This document shows, in pieces, positions 1-14,145 of a DNA stretch of 64,000 nt. The position numbers and the translations under genes are program-made. The stretch is from NCBI RefSeq assembly GCF_028476545.1, contig NW_026732683.1:124001-188000 (forward strand), given 5' to 3'. The DNA comes from Physella acuta. Lineage: Eukaryota > Mollusca > Gastropoda > Physidae. Every line of letters starts with the position of its first letter. Position 1 is the first letter of the stretch. Below the pieces are notes generated by a model. The model did no database searches and was not told where the DNA came from. It saw only the letters and a program-made list of their open reading frames with translations.

Positions 1-44
<44 letters not shown>
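1..44. repeat. (AT)n microsatellite at the window edge
   Basis: Pure AT dinucleotide run, cut by the window start. Confidence 0.95.
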
Positions 45-3000
45 TAGTTGTTATTTCAATATTCAACTATTCAAGTCTAGACGAGGTGTACAGCGATGGA
101 ACAACCCCCCCCCCCCCACACACACACACACACATACAGACCCATACACCTATCCACTAGTTGTTATCCCAGTGTACAACGATGGAACAACTTCCTTGTT
201 TCAGCACGACGCGTGTTGAAGACGCTTCTATTCTGATCTCTGCCTATGTGTCAAAGAGTTACCGCGGATAAGCCGTGATTGGCACATGCGATGGATATTG
301 GCTTCCCCTTGCCGTGTGCATCGCAACACTAGATAAGGGCTATCACCGTGTAGTCGAGAACGATCAGTGTCGCTGGCTATTGTTAGGGCGGGGGAATCTT
401 TCACCGCAACCACTTGTCAATTCTTCTATACACACACACGTACACACACACAGACAAAAAAAGATTGAATGATTTATCGATGAGTAAAACTTGACGGAAA
501 TAACACTTGATATCGTTGTCAAAAATATCATGCACCTGCCTATCAGAGCGGACCAATCGGCGTGCTCGTTGGTCGGATGAGCCAGCCAATCAGATGGTGC
601 GATCGCTGAAAGGAAATAATCGAATCGTTTCTAATTAGTCTTGCTCGGAAGTCAATGACACCGGAGATGATCGCCTGTCGTCTCTTTAGTTATCTTTTGT
701 ACAGAGGGGGAGGGGTGGGGGTGAATTCTCGGCTTTTCTTTACTATTGATTATCTCCCTTTCTTTAGGAAAAAAAAATGGTCCCCCTGTCTTTTCTATAA
801 GGTATCTTTTTTTTTTTCTCTTTCTTTGGGTAACTGATGGGTCGGTGGCTGAGAACACAGGAGTTCTCTAATCCTGAGTTTTAAGTGCTGTGGGAACCTC
901 TCTGTTATCACATCCATACCGTTTGATTGAAAACATTCGTGTCACGGGTGGGGGGGGGGGAGTTGAGATAAACCAAGACTTTGACTTGATTTTCGTCAAG
1001 TCGTTGACATCCGCATCACGTGATCTACTATTTCTTTTAGAAATGTGTCGCAGCTAAATGTTGAGCACTTCCGGAGTCAGTGTGAAATGTGTACTCCAGC
1101 CTGAACAATGGCTGATCGTACGTTTTGGTCAGTGAAAGAATGAAGCCCTTGTGTCGCGGGCGTCCAAGGTTGTCAGCTGGTGACACATAGTTATTGTGAT
1201 GGGAGGGCCGTGCACTGGTCTTGTTATCATCACGGTGATCCCTCCCCTACACTGCTTGTTGTGTTTGTTTATTGAACGCGGTAGGTCCGTGTCAACATCG
1301 CGTTGTGTTGTGGCAGCGGGAGGGTGGGGCGCTGCACCAGACGATTGGGTCGGGGGGATCGTTTTAACCCCATGGGGTGCCAGGTTCGAATCCTGTTGAT
1401 GCCAGATATCGACCTGAGTTTTGGAAGAAATAACCGAGGCTATTTAATATCAACCGGTGTGACAGAGATGGAGTGAGCGACATGATGCTGACCATGCAAC
1501 CGAACAGATTAATGTAAGGATAAGCCGATATATCCATCTACTTCTCACGAAGTAACATAATGTAACATAAATGGGTGGTTGACTAAGAGATGGGTCTTGT
1601 TTTTTATATTATTAATTTAATATATTATAGAACTCCAAACACATTATTTGTTTATTATATACCCCACGGTTTCCCGAGAAATATTTGTATTTATATATCA
1701 CTATGAATAAACCTTACAGGGACTGCCATTATCTCCCCTTTATTGTTGAAGCGCGTTTATCTGCCTTAGATAATGTTTAAATCGCCGTTTGTTTGAAGTA
1801 AAAAAAAAAATAATATGTTAGTCATGTCTTCCCCCCTGTGTTCAATGGTGTTGTTGTCTAGCACATTCAGCGACCGCGGAGGATGGGAACAGCCAATCAA
1901 AACAGGTTTATCTACCTATCAATAGTCGACTTCCTTCCCCCCTCTGAGCACGACAAAAACGCCCCCCCCCCTAACTTAAGTTGTACCAGGAAACCTGTGA
2001 TAAGATTCCTATCTAGTTAATGACAAGCAAGTATCGGGTGTCAGTGCCTCACCCCACCCCTTGTAGCGCTTTCCATTCTACTGCATCGTATTCAAGAAAG
2101 ATCACCGTGTACATTGATGGGTGGCGGAAAGGGGGTGGGGGGGGGGGGGGGGTCCTAAGCAGTTACCATAGACTGATGATACTACCTTTTAAATAAAATA
2201 CAATCACCTAACCTTATGTTGATCATCCATCTGTTTTTAAATGGGGTGTGATTTGTTATTTCCGGGGTTTGGCTGAAGCAACTTTCCACGTAAATATTAT
2301 AGTTACATTAAACTATTGAATGCAAATCATTTTATTTCTAATGTATTGATGCTCCATCCCCACGCTCGCCCGCCCGCCCACAACCCCCCCCCCCCCCCCA
2401 CCTAACCTGACCCGTGTCGTCTTTGCTAATCAACAACCCTTATCCAGTCAACTATTTGACCCACCCAGCCCTCCCCTCTCCACCCGTTCTCCCAACATTC
2501 TCCACCTAAGTAGGTTACTTGTTCAAAGCTTAATTTTTTTCCCCTCCTATATTGAAGGCTTTTGGTGTCATCCCCCGCCAACCTCCCCTCCCTCGCTCGA
2601 TAAAGCTGTAAAATTATTATCAAGTAAACGGAGATTTTAAAACCATCCAGGTAAATTGATAGCATCATATTCCATTGTCGTCTCCCCTGGGCGTGACACG
2701 TCACCACCTGCGCTCACTCGGTCCCCTAGGTGGGGCACCAGAGCTCGCTGCCCGCCCGTGAGCTCGTCCTCTGATGACGGACAGGTCAAACGTTGACCCA
2801 CACCCAAACTCAAGGACCTCACGTGAAAACAGGGCTCACGGTTGTAGATAAACCCCCGCCCCACACGGGCGCGATAGAGCGGAAATAATTGAGACCCGAT
2901 AGTGTCAAAGAGAAGTCGAATGGTATCAGATGTGGCTGGCTGTTACAGTTGCTGGTAAACAAGCCGGGTCGTCGTGGGCCGAGGGTGGACAAGTTACACT

Positions 3001-4848
3001 GGAGGCCCCTGGGCTGGAGTTACACTGTGGAGTCCGGATCCTGTAATCCGATCATTCCGGCTTTAAGTAATACATGCTCCATTCAGGCGCTGTCTGTACG
3101 TGATGATCGTTACACTGATGAACTGGTGTAGACAAATCTAGACAAAAAATTCTAGACGTAAAGTAGACATTAAGACAGGATTGTTGGGTTAAATATGAGA
3201 CATCTAGACACAATAGAATAAGAGACATTAGACACAATAGAATAGGAGACATTTAAACTGACTTAAGACACCAGCGCATACATCAATATTTGATAGCCAT
3301 AGCCAAAATAGTTTAAAGCACGCTGACTACAGACAAGACATTCCAACTACACACAATGTAACCCTATACTATCGACCAGGTTAACTGCATACAGATGACT
3401 GCATACAAGATAACCCGTTTAGATCAAATCATAAGGCGCTGGTATAGTGTCAACATTGAACACACGTCCACCCTCTCTATGGCAATAGAATTCTTGTACC
3501 CAATAAATACATAGACTAGATCTATGCTAGGGCTCCGGGAATTATCGCCCCTTGAATAGGTGCTGGGACTTCACATCGGTGCGTTCAACCGCGAAGGGAG
3601 ACAATTCACTACCAAGGGGGTGTAATGCTGAACATGTTTGATTATAAAAAGCCCTTTTCACGGGGCCATGAAGAAGTTTGTTATGTTCATCTCTGCGTGA
3701 AGTTTTACCTCAATGCTTTTCTAGGCATCCCCTCGGGTTCACGCCACCGGTCACGTGGTTCGCCAGCTTCTTCAACCCGGCCCCGTCCTGACACCTCGGC
3801 GATACTCTCCAGGTGATTGTATGCTTGGTGTGCTCCCATGCGTGAAATGCTGCTGAAGGGGGAGGGGGGGGAGTTCGAACACTGAAGCACGGGGGAGTCC
3901 TGTCTTTGTCAAACACAAGGATGAGATAATGTTCATTTTAGAAGACGAAATGTAGGGCTTGTTTAAAATGTGGTGGTACACAATTTCTTTATGTTGATCT
4001 ATATAGATTTTGCTTTACTTCCGCGTCTGCCAGCATCCTCCCAATCCCAGCTACACCCGTACACAGAATCCAAGCCCTGTCGATATACCTTAAGCTCTTT
4101 AGAACTTAATAAGTGTGTTGCGTGCCCAACCTATTATTTAACTGGGGTTTTGTTGTTGTCATTATTTACCTAGATATTTCCGTGTGTTTCGGTATTGATT
4201 GGCGAAGTCTGTTGTTACGTTATCATCGGCTCACAGCTAGTTTCAAGGTTGTCTATTATCTGCTGCAGTCCTAGTTGACTTCCTTTCATTCTTGCGGAAC
4301 TTGGGGTTGTTTTTTTTTTCGACTTAATTCGACTTTTTTTATTTTTATTTTGCTAGGCTGCTATTATGTATGAAGCATCTTTTTTAATATTCTTCTGTTT
4401 TAAAGGATCGTTGAATGCATAGATATATTCATATACATATTACACATATGCATGGGTTTTTATTCCAGGTAATGTTTTTCTAAGTAATTAGCGTGTAACT
4501 GTATGTGGTTAGGTGTAAGATTATCTGGAGGCTTAAGGCTAAGCAGGCTGTATATACAAGTTTATCTACCAGGACGATTGGCCCGTCTGTAGCCGAGCCG
4601 TAAACTCGAGTGATTTTATAGAGACTGACATTCATTTAGGATGAAGTGTTCCCGTCATTGATAAGGAAATGCCATAAGGCTGACTGTGCTCTCAAACATC
4701 GGCCTTCGAGTCGTGAGTGGCTCTAGAAGTATTGGGAGAGGGGTGGCTTGTTGGTGGTTTTTTTTTATTTTCTCTGTCAGAAATTTGCTGAGGTTAGTTT
4801 TAAACATGTTGGGTTAAAGATACAAAAATAAAATAAATTATTGTTGTT

Positions 4849-4879
<31 letters not shown>

Positions 4880-5178
4880 GTGGAAGGGGGGTGGGTAAGG
4901 GCATTCTGCTGATGTTTTAATGTGGTGACATTGTGTGTGGTACACTGGCCGTAAATAGAGAGGTGAACTCCGGTTAGAAGACTTGGCAGTCACGTGATTA
5001 TCCAATGAGATCATATTCTGGTGTGGGCTGCTGCTTATGTTCACCTTCATTCCGTCTGACATTATCTCCTTGCCGCTCCACTGCTGCGGCCCCCAGTCTC
5101 CTTGGTTCACGTCTTTCTCTCGTGCTGGCAACTTCACTCACTCCATTACTTGCTTCTTGTCTAGGTTGATGTATATAG

Positions 5179-5336
<158 letters not shown>

Positions 5337-6990
5337 CTGTGTGCAGTATGTGTATGTGTGCATACGGGCTGAAAGTGTAGACATTAATTTAATTAGTAGC
5401 ACATGTTAGCCGAAGTCAGCGAATAATTGTTGTTCTGTGTTTTAGTCGCACATCTACAACAGCTGGAGGTTCTCATTAGCCGAAATAAGTTTTGTACAGA
5501 TAACAATACTGTATCACTGTGTGCATGAGTCGCCTGGTCGGTGGCTGATTAGTTCATGGTTTATTGCTAGAGATCTATTGTTTTAGGGTGTTGTGGTGTT
5601 GATTTGGTGAAAGTTCAAAGCTATATATCGATTTTGATAACAGGAATTATTTTTAGTGCGTTTTTATTTTACAATTCGTTTAGTTTCGTGGTTATTTTTA
5701 AATACTGTGTTCAACTGATCCTCCTCCCCCCCCCCCCCTCCCACCCTCTGACCCTTGTTGCCTGTTGGGGGTCAAGGCATTCGGCCTGTGGGTGAAGACT
5801 TTTCTTTTTAGCTTAACGATTTTCTTTTTATTTAATTGAGCAAAAAAGTGTACAGGTAATTAGTACACATAAAAAGCTTTCACCCCCTCCTTTCCCCCTG
5901 CGGAGTAGCATACCGGGCGAAAATCTAAATTTGTATTGCTTTCACTTAACATTTTTTTTTTTGCCCAAATATTTACTTCTTTTTAAAAATACATTTTTAT
6001 AGTAAGTTTTCTATTTCAACGTTTTATGGGTGGGTAGTCAATGAAATATTTTGTCGTTTTAAAGTGACGATCTGGAAAAAAACCGTGAAGCAGGTTACGA
6101 TCAACTCCTGAACCGGTTGCGAGATGTTTGAACCCCAGCTGTGTCTCATGTGGCTATTGTGATCTAATCTGTACATTTTAAACATTAGATGTTTAGCTGC
6201 AAATTTTGGACCTTATATCAGTTTTTAGACTTGTATTGATATCTAGTATTTATCTACGCTCTAAACTCTAAACGTTAGTCATACACGTTCTTATACACGT
6301 GCATTGCAAACTACGCTATAAACATGTAGATATTGGACCTTGGTCATATTCTTTCTTATACTTGCTTTGCGAACTATGTTATAGACGTTGTTAAACGCTT
6401 GTGTTTCGACCTAAGCCGCTAACTTGGAACTTCCTTGCAAACATTTTTAGACTCTTTGTTTTGCTATCTAAACAGCGATCACTTGGTTTATAAATACTGG
6501 GATTGAAACCTTGCAAATCTACCTGACCTGTCCATGTATGTTAACTTGAACAGCTCTGAGAACAGTTTGTATTTGTTTCTTAAATGGAATCGTTTTTCTC
6601 TTTTTTATTTTCCCAACAAACAAAAAAATAAAAGGATATCTTTCAATTTTTTTGGGTCAATAAAAGGATATCTTTCAATTTTTTTGGGTCATATAATCGT
6701 CAGAATGTTCAAATTTCATCAATATTTTTTTTTATTCCCACTTCCGGCTTTCAAAGAATCTTTTCATGTCTGCTGGCGCCGTCTCGCGTCTGCTCATTTC
6801 ATAGGGGATGCTGAAACGTTGATAAGTCATTACTCATAAAATATGATTGGCGTGTTGGATGTGTTTTCTTTGGGTAATCTCCCCTGCTTGTACACACTGT
6901 TTTACGCTGTGTCGAGTGATGACGTTTTTTTTTCTTCTTGCTTCTTGTGTACTAATAGGCGTACTCGAGACTCTGCAAAGGCTACAGGTG

Positions 6991-7360
6991 ATTGTTAGGG
7001 TTCATTTTATTACACTTGGGACTGTTAGGGTTCACTTTATTATACTCGGGACTGGTAGGGTTCATTTTAATACACTTGGGACTGTTAGGGTTCACATAAT
7101 ACACTTGGGACTGTTAGGGTTCATTTTATTACACTTGGGACTGTTAGGGTTCACTTTAATACACTTGGGACTGTTAGGGTTCACTTTAATACACTTGGGA
7201 CTGTTAGGGTTCACTTTAATGCACTTGGGACTGTTAGGGTTCACTTTAATACACTTGGGACTGTTAGGGTTCACTTTAATGCACTTGGGACTGTTAGGGT
7301 TCACTTTAATACACTTGGAACTGTTAGGGTTCACTTTAATGCACTTGGGACTGTTAGGGT
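6991..7360. repeat. 30-bp minisatellite, about 12 copies
   Basis: The unit contains ctgttagggttcactttaat plus a 10-bp end with cacttggga. Later copies alternate atacac and atgcac, giving a 60-bp higher-order period. The period is a multiple of 3, so both strands show spurious open frames. Confidence 0.92.
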
Positions 7361-7438
7361 GTAGACTGTAAGAGACTGATGGGGTAATTTTAGCTGTATA
7401 GGACTGATAGAATTTAGTGTCAACTGTAGGTGACAAGG

Positions 7439-7605
7439 TTTAGTACATGCTATTTGACTGTTCGGGTTTAGTGTATGTCGCAGGATACAGTTAGGGTTCA
7501 GTGTTAGTTGCAGGTTACAGGGTTTAGTACAGGCATGTGACTGTTAGGGTTTAGTGTATGTCGCAGGATACAATTAGGGCTCAGTATTAGTTGCAGGTGA
7601 CAGGA
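7439..7605. repeat. Direct duplication, ~83-bp unit, 2 copies
   Basis: Both copies contain tttagtgtatgtcgcaggat and gttgcaggt. They follow directly on the 30-bp array and share gttaggg words with it. Confidence 0.75.
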
Positions 7606-8162
7606 ATTATAGCATAGGCTTCAAATGGATGATAGAGTTCAGAATAAGCCATGTGATGAAATTGTATTGTGAAAATTGGGCGTTGCCCTACTTAACTGGA
7701 AAACGAAATTCTCAATCTGGCCCTTTAAAATAGCAGGATTTGATGTCGCTGTCATGTCCTCTGCCTAGATATTTTAATTTTAAAAGTTGGCCACAAGGCC
7801 TGTCCTGCACATGCGGTGAGACACACCAAATGACCCATCCTTTTGTCCTAAAATTGTATTGATGTAATGGCAGCTATCTCTGGCACCGTGGCGATAGCGG
7901 GTGGGGTGAGACTCTCCAGGTGACACGGGACAATGGGACCACTTGATCTGACCCGCCGCTTGGGCCTGACCCCGGTGGTGGCAACAAATAGCTGCAACAT
8001 TCCACGGCTCGCCCGCCCCTAAATGATGGGCCTCCCATGTAACATTATAGTGCTGGCTGTTATTTTAGAAGTTCTTTTTTTTTTAGTTTTCATTTTTATT
8101 ATACAATTCATGCTGCGGTGTATTGCATTTACTTTACACCCATATATATACACACACACACA

Positions 8163-8405
8163 CATACATACATACATACATACATACATACATACATACA
8201 TACATACATACATACATACATACATACATACATACATACATACATACATACATACATACATACATACATACATACATACATACATACATACATACATACA
8301 TACATACACATTTATACACATACATACACACATACATACACATATATACACCTACATACACACACATACATACACACACATATATACACACACATACGTA
8401 CATAA
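8163..8405. repeat. (CATA)n tetranucleotide microsatellite
   Basis: Pure CATA repeats to about 8308, then mixed (CA)n/(TA)n variants. Its repetitive open frames are not genes. Confidence 0.95.
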
Positions 8406-9079
8406 TACAAACACATACCAATGATTGTCCTAAATATATGTAGTACAACTAAGCCGCTGGTGAATGAAGACGTCTAACTCCAGCCCAAGAGTTTAAAAGC
8501 TTGTATATGAAGTTTAAATAAGACAGGACGGAGGAATCCATTATTAACGATGTCTGCTATTTTTCTGTCATGTTGTAGAAAACCTTGTAATAGGTAACGA
8601 CATTATACCGTTGATTTGAATCCCCTCTGGGGAGCGTGGTGGGAGGAGGGGGGATCCCGCTAGGAGGGGTGGGGGTATAAATGGATACCTTACGGATGCC
8701 GTTTGTTATGTTGGCCGACACGAACAAGCTATAATTGGAAGTCTTGGAATGTTTATTAATTATTCTCCAGCTTTTACTTCTCTCCCAGTTAAGACAATTT
8801 ATTGGCCAGCTCGGGGTGGGGGGAGGGGGGGGGGGGTAATAGAGAGGATGTGAGAGGGAGGGGCGGTGATGGCTGAAGTGGTAAACAACTTATTGGGTTT
8901 GTTCTTCGAATTTCTTGGGGTATTTCTGTTCGATTGTTTTAGCATCTGCGTGTTGTTTTATTTAAGCTAAACATTCGCGTGTATACCTGTTGCTTTTTGT
9001 ATTGTTTTAATACCTGTGTGAATGTTTGTTTCCTTTTTTTTTTTTTTTGCTTGTATGTCTGATACTTTGTTAAAATATC

Positions 9080-9375
9080 TGCGTGTATGTTTGTTTATCT
9101 GTTTAGTTGTTTTAGTATCGGCATCTATGCGTATAATGTGTATGTTTCTCTGTTTAGTTATTTTAGTATCGGCATGTATGCGTGTTATGTGTATGTTTGT
9201 CTGTTTAGTTTAGTATCAGCATGTATGTGTGTATGTTTGTCTAGTTTAGTATCAGCATGTATGCGTGTGTGTTTGTCTGATTAGTTGTTTTTGTATCAGC
9301 ATGCATGCGTGTATGTTTGTCTGTTTGCTTGTTTTAGTATCGGCATGCATGCGTGTATGTTTGTCTGTTTGGTTG
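9080..9375. repeat. Imperfect TG-rich array, ~45-60-bp unit, about 6 copies
   Basis: Copies share tgtatgtttgtctgtttag and gtatcggcatgtatgcgt with variable length. Confidence 0.75.
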
Positions 9376-9780
9376 ACTGTTGTTTGTTAACCACTTCCTT
9401 GTAAAGACTGTGCTTATGCTGTCTCACATCTTGTCAAGTGTTCTTAAGTAAGACATTGGGTGTAGAAGTATCTTACATAAGAATCCGGTAGGGGGTAATA
9501 GGGAGGCAGAAATGGTCACTCCCCAATAGTTTTAAACTTTTCTACTTTCTATACTTATTTTAGTTAGTGTAAATTAAAACATGATCAGGTCAAATTATTT
9601 AAATTGCTCTTGATGTTACGAGACCAAGTTTAGCATTAAACAGCTCTTAGCTACCCAGTTAAGTAGGAAAACTTGATAAATTTTTGTTATGTTATTAATC
9701 TGCCGCAGTATGATATACCTAATTGTGATGTTAGGACACTGAACTTAGACACATAGACTATAGATCGCCCATGGCCCATA

Positions 9781-9957
9781 ATAGGAAATGTTGAAGTTGT
9801 TGACTAGAACACAATACAGCCAGACAAAGATGTGTCCCCTCTAGCATCCCGTTGATGTCTATGTTTGATAGGAAATGTTGAAGTTGTTGACTAGAACACA
9901 ATACAAAGATGTGTCCCCCTAGCATCCCGTTGATGTCTATGTTTGATAGGAAATGTC
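9781..9957. repeat. Direct duplication, ~80-88-bp unit, 2+ copies
   Basis: The copies start ataggaaatgttgaagttg at 9781 and 9869, with a third partial start at 9947. The second lacks about 10 bp. Confidence 0.88.
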
Positions 9958-10340
9958 CCCAAACGCCGTACACCAGTGGCGTGGGGCTTGAGTGCCCCCT
10001 TCACCTTTCAAGGGTCCATCTTGCAGTCACGAACACTGCTCTTTGTTCTTCATCCATCTCGTCCCTGCTAATAGCTTTTATTCTAATGTTGTCACAGGAC
10101 TAATTGAGAAAAATAAAATTGATAAGACCGTTATTGGAGTGTATAAGTACACAAACGCTGGTATTTGCTGTTTGGATGCCTGGTATCAATGGCCGCAATG
10201 AATGGTCTAGTACCTACATTGTTAAGAAATCTACAATACCTGAAGTTGTTGATAAACTCTTTGAAATAAATGTCTTACGCGATGCTTGAGCGTGCATGAT
10301 GTCGTTGTCTTTAAGTTTGTGGTTGGTATGTTTGCTCATT

Positions 10341-10528
10341 AACGTGTTTGAGTGCTATTTGAAGGGCTCAATATTTCAATATATGTTTGACTATTTTATT
10401 ATTTAATCTTTGTTTGCCTTGGTTGTACTCTTTAGAACGTGTTTGAGTGCTGTTTGAAGGGCTCAATATTTCAAAATGTGTGACAATTTTATTAAATAAT
10501 CTTTGTTTGCCTTGATTGTACTCTTTAG
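10341..10528. repeat. Direct duplication, ~95-bp unit, 2 copies
   Basis: Copies near 10341 and 10436 share gaagggctcaatatttcaa and aatctttgtttgccttg with a few changes. Confidence 0.88.
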
Positions 10529-11291
10529 AAGGTGTTTGACTTGTGTATTCTTCAATACTTGAGTGGTTTATAATAAATTTTCGAATGATGTATTTTTTTC
10601 ATTAATTATTCCTTTGAAGTGCTGTATTCTTCAATAATAGTCTACTGTATTCCGTATGTCCTGTGTAAGTGACCAACGTGAGTTGACGTTAGGATTGATA
10701 GAGTATTGACCGTACCAAACCCCACGCCGGGCCGTAGATTCACCAACCTACCACACGGCTCAGATGTATGTTGTCAGTGGATGTGACACTGATTTATATG
10801 GAGTGACCGCCAGCCGCTCGCGGATATAAGTCATGTGACCTCACCGGACAATGGCCAACAATAGGACATTGTCTCCGTGCTGGTCTTTGGCATGTTTAGG
10901 CTCGGCTAATTACGTCTAGGGCTTGATTGTTTCCCCTGGTAGTTGAACCGAGGGACAACTCGTCAATCATAATCGGCAATCAATGGCTAGTCGGCCAGTC
11001 AATGACTAGCTAATTAACTTGTATCTCACTGATGGAGAAGGGGGGCGTGTAGTGATGGTGTTATGCTGGACCACGGGACCCTGCCCTTGTTGAAGTAGTC
11101 AGTTAACTCGGCTTTGACAAAGTTTGACTATCAAATGTATTAAGTTGGTTTTTTTTTTTTTGGTTTTTTTTTTGGGGGGGGGGGGGAGGGGTCTAGTAAT
11201 ATTATATTATAGCTTAACTATCATATTAACATCAAATTATTATTTTAATCTTGCAGTCACAATTTGTGGAAATAATGTAGTTGATGCAGGT

Positions 11292-12048
11292 TGTAAAGTA
11301 CTGTTCTAGTAAATGGTCTCAGATGTAAAGTACTGTTCTAGTAAGTGGTCTCAGATGTAAAGTACTGTTCTAGTAAATGGTCTCAGATGTAAAGTACTGT
11401 TCTAGTAAGTGGTCTCAGATGTAAAGTACTGTTCTAGTAAATGGTCTCAGATGTAAAGTACTGTTCTAGTAAATGGTCTCAGATGTAAAGTACTGTTCTA
11501 GTAAGTGGTCTCAGATGTAAAGTACTGTTCTAGTAAATGGTCTCAGATGTAAAGTACTGTTCTAGTAAATGGTCTCAGATGTAAAGTACTGTTGTAGTAA
11601 ATGGTCTCAGATGTAAAGTACTGTTCTAGTAAATGGTCTCAGATGTAAAGTACTGTTGTAGTAAATGGTCTCAGATGTAAAGTACTGTTCTAGTAAATGG
11701 TCTCAGATGTAAAGTACTGTTGTAGTAAATGGTCTCAGATGTAAAGTACTGTTCTAGTAAATGATCTCAGATGTAAAGTACTGTTCTAGTAAATGGTCTC
11801 AGATGTAAAGTACTGTTCTAGTAAATGGTCTCAGATGTAAAGTACTGTTCTAGTAAATGGTCTCAGATGTAATGTTCTAGTAAATGGTCTCAGATGTAAA
11901 TATACTGTTCTAGTAAATGGTCTCAGATGTAAAGTACTGTTCTAGTAAATGGTCTCAGATGTAAAGTACTGTTCTAGTAAAAGGTCTCAGCTCACATGTA
12001 AAGTACTGTTCTAGTAAATGGCCTCAGATGTAAAGTACTGTGTGGCAC
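11292..12048. repeat. 32-bp minisatellite, about 23 copies
   Basis: The unit contains tgtaaagtactgttctagta and ends with a 12-bp piece, aatggtctcaga. Most variation is at ttc/ttg and aaat/aagt. One copy is short (near 11865). Confidence 0.95.
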
Positions 12049-13979
12049 TGACATTTGTCTATGCGAGACGCCATATCTATAAGCCTGAAGCCTATATGAT
12101 GAATGGCCCTGTCTATTATCACTTAACTCTTTCTCCAGCAAGAAAATGAATGTCCCCCACATGTCGGCGGCGACACGGCTGAAGGTATACATCGATCTTT
12201 GCCGTGCCCAACATTTTTTTTTTATAGTCTTCCATGAACGCATATTTATTTTTCTCTTCCAATTTACCTGCCGACAATACAATTAACTGGCTGGGGGTCA
12301 GGGGTTAACAATTTAGTCCAGCCACTAAGAGATGTTCAAATGTCATTTCTATTTCCGGGAAACTACGTCTTAGTAATCTGGTGGTGGTTGTTTTATGAGG
12401 TGAAGTGAACGACTTAGTAACCTAATAGGGCCGGTACAACCTAATAGGCCCCGTACCCTACTCTAGTGGAGATACTGCCTATCATCAACTTGTTGGTGGA
12501 TCTGTCGCGGCAGTGTTCTCTACCAGCCTATACACTGGTGGCTGTGTGCTGTGGTATTCAGTGAGAACGTTTGGATTTCTATCAGTCTATCGATGAGGCC
12601 GTCGAACAGGTGTTTGCATATTAAACATAAAGCTGATCCCGGCCGACCTGTGTCAGCACTGAGGTGAGTTTCGCTCCACGTTCTCTGCCTACAGGTGTTT
12701 GCTGTTTCTGTACCTCGCCGGCTTTTTACTTGGTGTTCTCATACTGATGTATCGATGGTAAAAGTGGGATTTGTTGTCGAATTTAAAGCCCATTTTTAAT
12801 GTCTTGACTGTTTTTGTTTTTTTTTTGTTTTTTTTTTTTGGTGAAAGAAAGTTGTCAGATTGTGATCTGATGAGGCAAAATGTTTGCATGTGTCGTTTAG
12901 TCATATGGAACTATTTATACCGCTCACCGATACATCAGTCCCAAATCCACCCCCATCCCCATTGTATAGCTAATAGATAAGAACAATGTGTATTTTTTTG
13001 TAGTTTAATTGCGTGCCCAGCTGTTGAAGACGTGCTGGTCACCAGTCAGGTTAAAGATGACCTAAAAGGTCAGCCGGATCCGGCTAGTATGTGTGGTATT
13101 CCGTGTTCAGCCCGTGCCGAGATTGCCGTAAAGGCTAAGCCGTGCCCCGATGAAGCAATCAGCCGGCACACAATGAAGGTTAAGGTATTATGGAGCGCAA
13201 ACACGGGCCTGTCTCGGGGGCGACAATTGAAACTTCTTGTAAGCCAACAGTTCGAATGGGGCGGCCCGGTCGTGGGCTGACCTTTTATCTGTATCAAACC
13301 ATTTCTCCTGGACCCACCTCCCTTGTTTCACTGTTTGTTTAACAAATGACGGATCACTCCTCTATTCACGTTCCAGTCTATATCCATTGTTTTACCTTAT
13401 TTAACAACCCCAAAATAATGCTGTATGTGTTAATACATGTATCTATTTTTTAAAACTTAAATGACTGCAATATATGCAAATGGTAGAAAAATATTTTTTA
13501 TACAAAAGTGTATGCAAGCTTACAAAGACAATACACGTTTATATTCTATGCAACACCCACCTATTTCATTCTTTATCTGGAAACACCTTGTAAAGCTGCT
13601 ACTCCCCCGCCCCCAACCTCTGTTACTTAACGTGTAACACAATTGCAACATCCCGTAGTTTCCCCCACTGTCCCCCCGCGTGAGGCCGATCAAGTTCTAG
13701 ATCTAGACCCGCTTAGTCTGAAGCCAAGCCTGACTGGAGGTGGGGGGAGGTGGGTGCTGGGGGGGGGGGGGTGTAAGCCAGGCCGGCCCGTTTGACCGTG
13801 TGTACTGGTAGACATCTCGCCGAGCAGAACCCCGGCGCCAGTTACTGTCTTTATCAGCCGGGGTCGTTAGCGTTTTGATAGGCTGCAGGGCTCGGGTGAT
13901 GACGGCGCAGCATCAATAATTATACTCACACCCCTACCCTCCTTGCTCACACGTTTGATTTCGGCTAAATTATTTAACG

Positions 13980-14145
13980 CCCCCCTCCCCCATCTCTCTC
14001 CCATATGTACCCCTCTCTCTCCCATATGTACCCCTTTCCCTCCCCCATGTGCCCCCTCCCCCATGTGCCCCCTTTCCCTCCCCCATGTGCCCCCTCTCCC
14101 TCCCACATGTGCCCCCCTATCCCTCCCATCTGTGCCCCCTCTCTG
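13980..14145. repeat. Pyrimidine-rich array, ~20-25-bp unit
   Basis: Variable copies of cccccatgtgccccct and ctctcccatatgtacccc. Confidence 0.8.

Noticed and set aside
1383-1393. B-box word ggttcgaatcc, possible tRNA or SINE
   Set aside because: A T-arm-like hairpin is present but no convincing A-box, acceptor stem or target duplication.
6991-7360. Telomere-like TTAGGG words
   Set aside because: One word per 30-bp unit, not a TTAGGG tandem; an ordinary minisatellite.
8019-8448. Several 60-130-residue frames of MYVCMYVC or YIHTYIHT type
   Set aside because: Products of the CATA microsatellite in different frames.
11292-12048. Regular direct repeats resembling a CRISPR array
   Set aside because: No unique spacers; units are contiguous, and the sequence is eukaryotic with spliced genes.
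12138-12186. Possible exon between an AG and gtatac (QENECPPHVGG)
   Set aside because: No match to the CASP/CUX N-terminal region and the donor is weak; probably intron.
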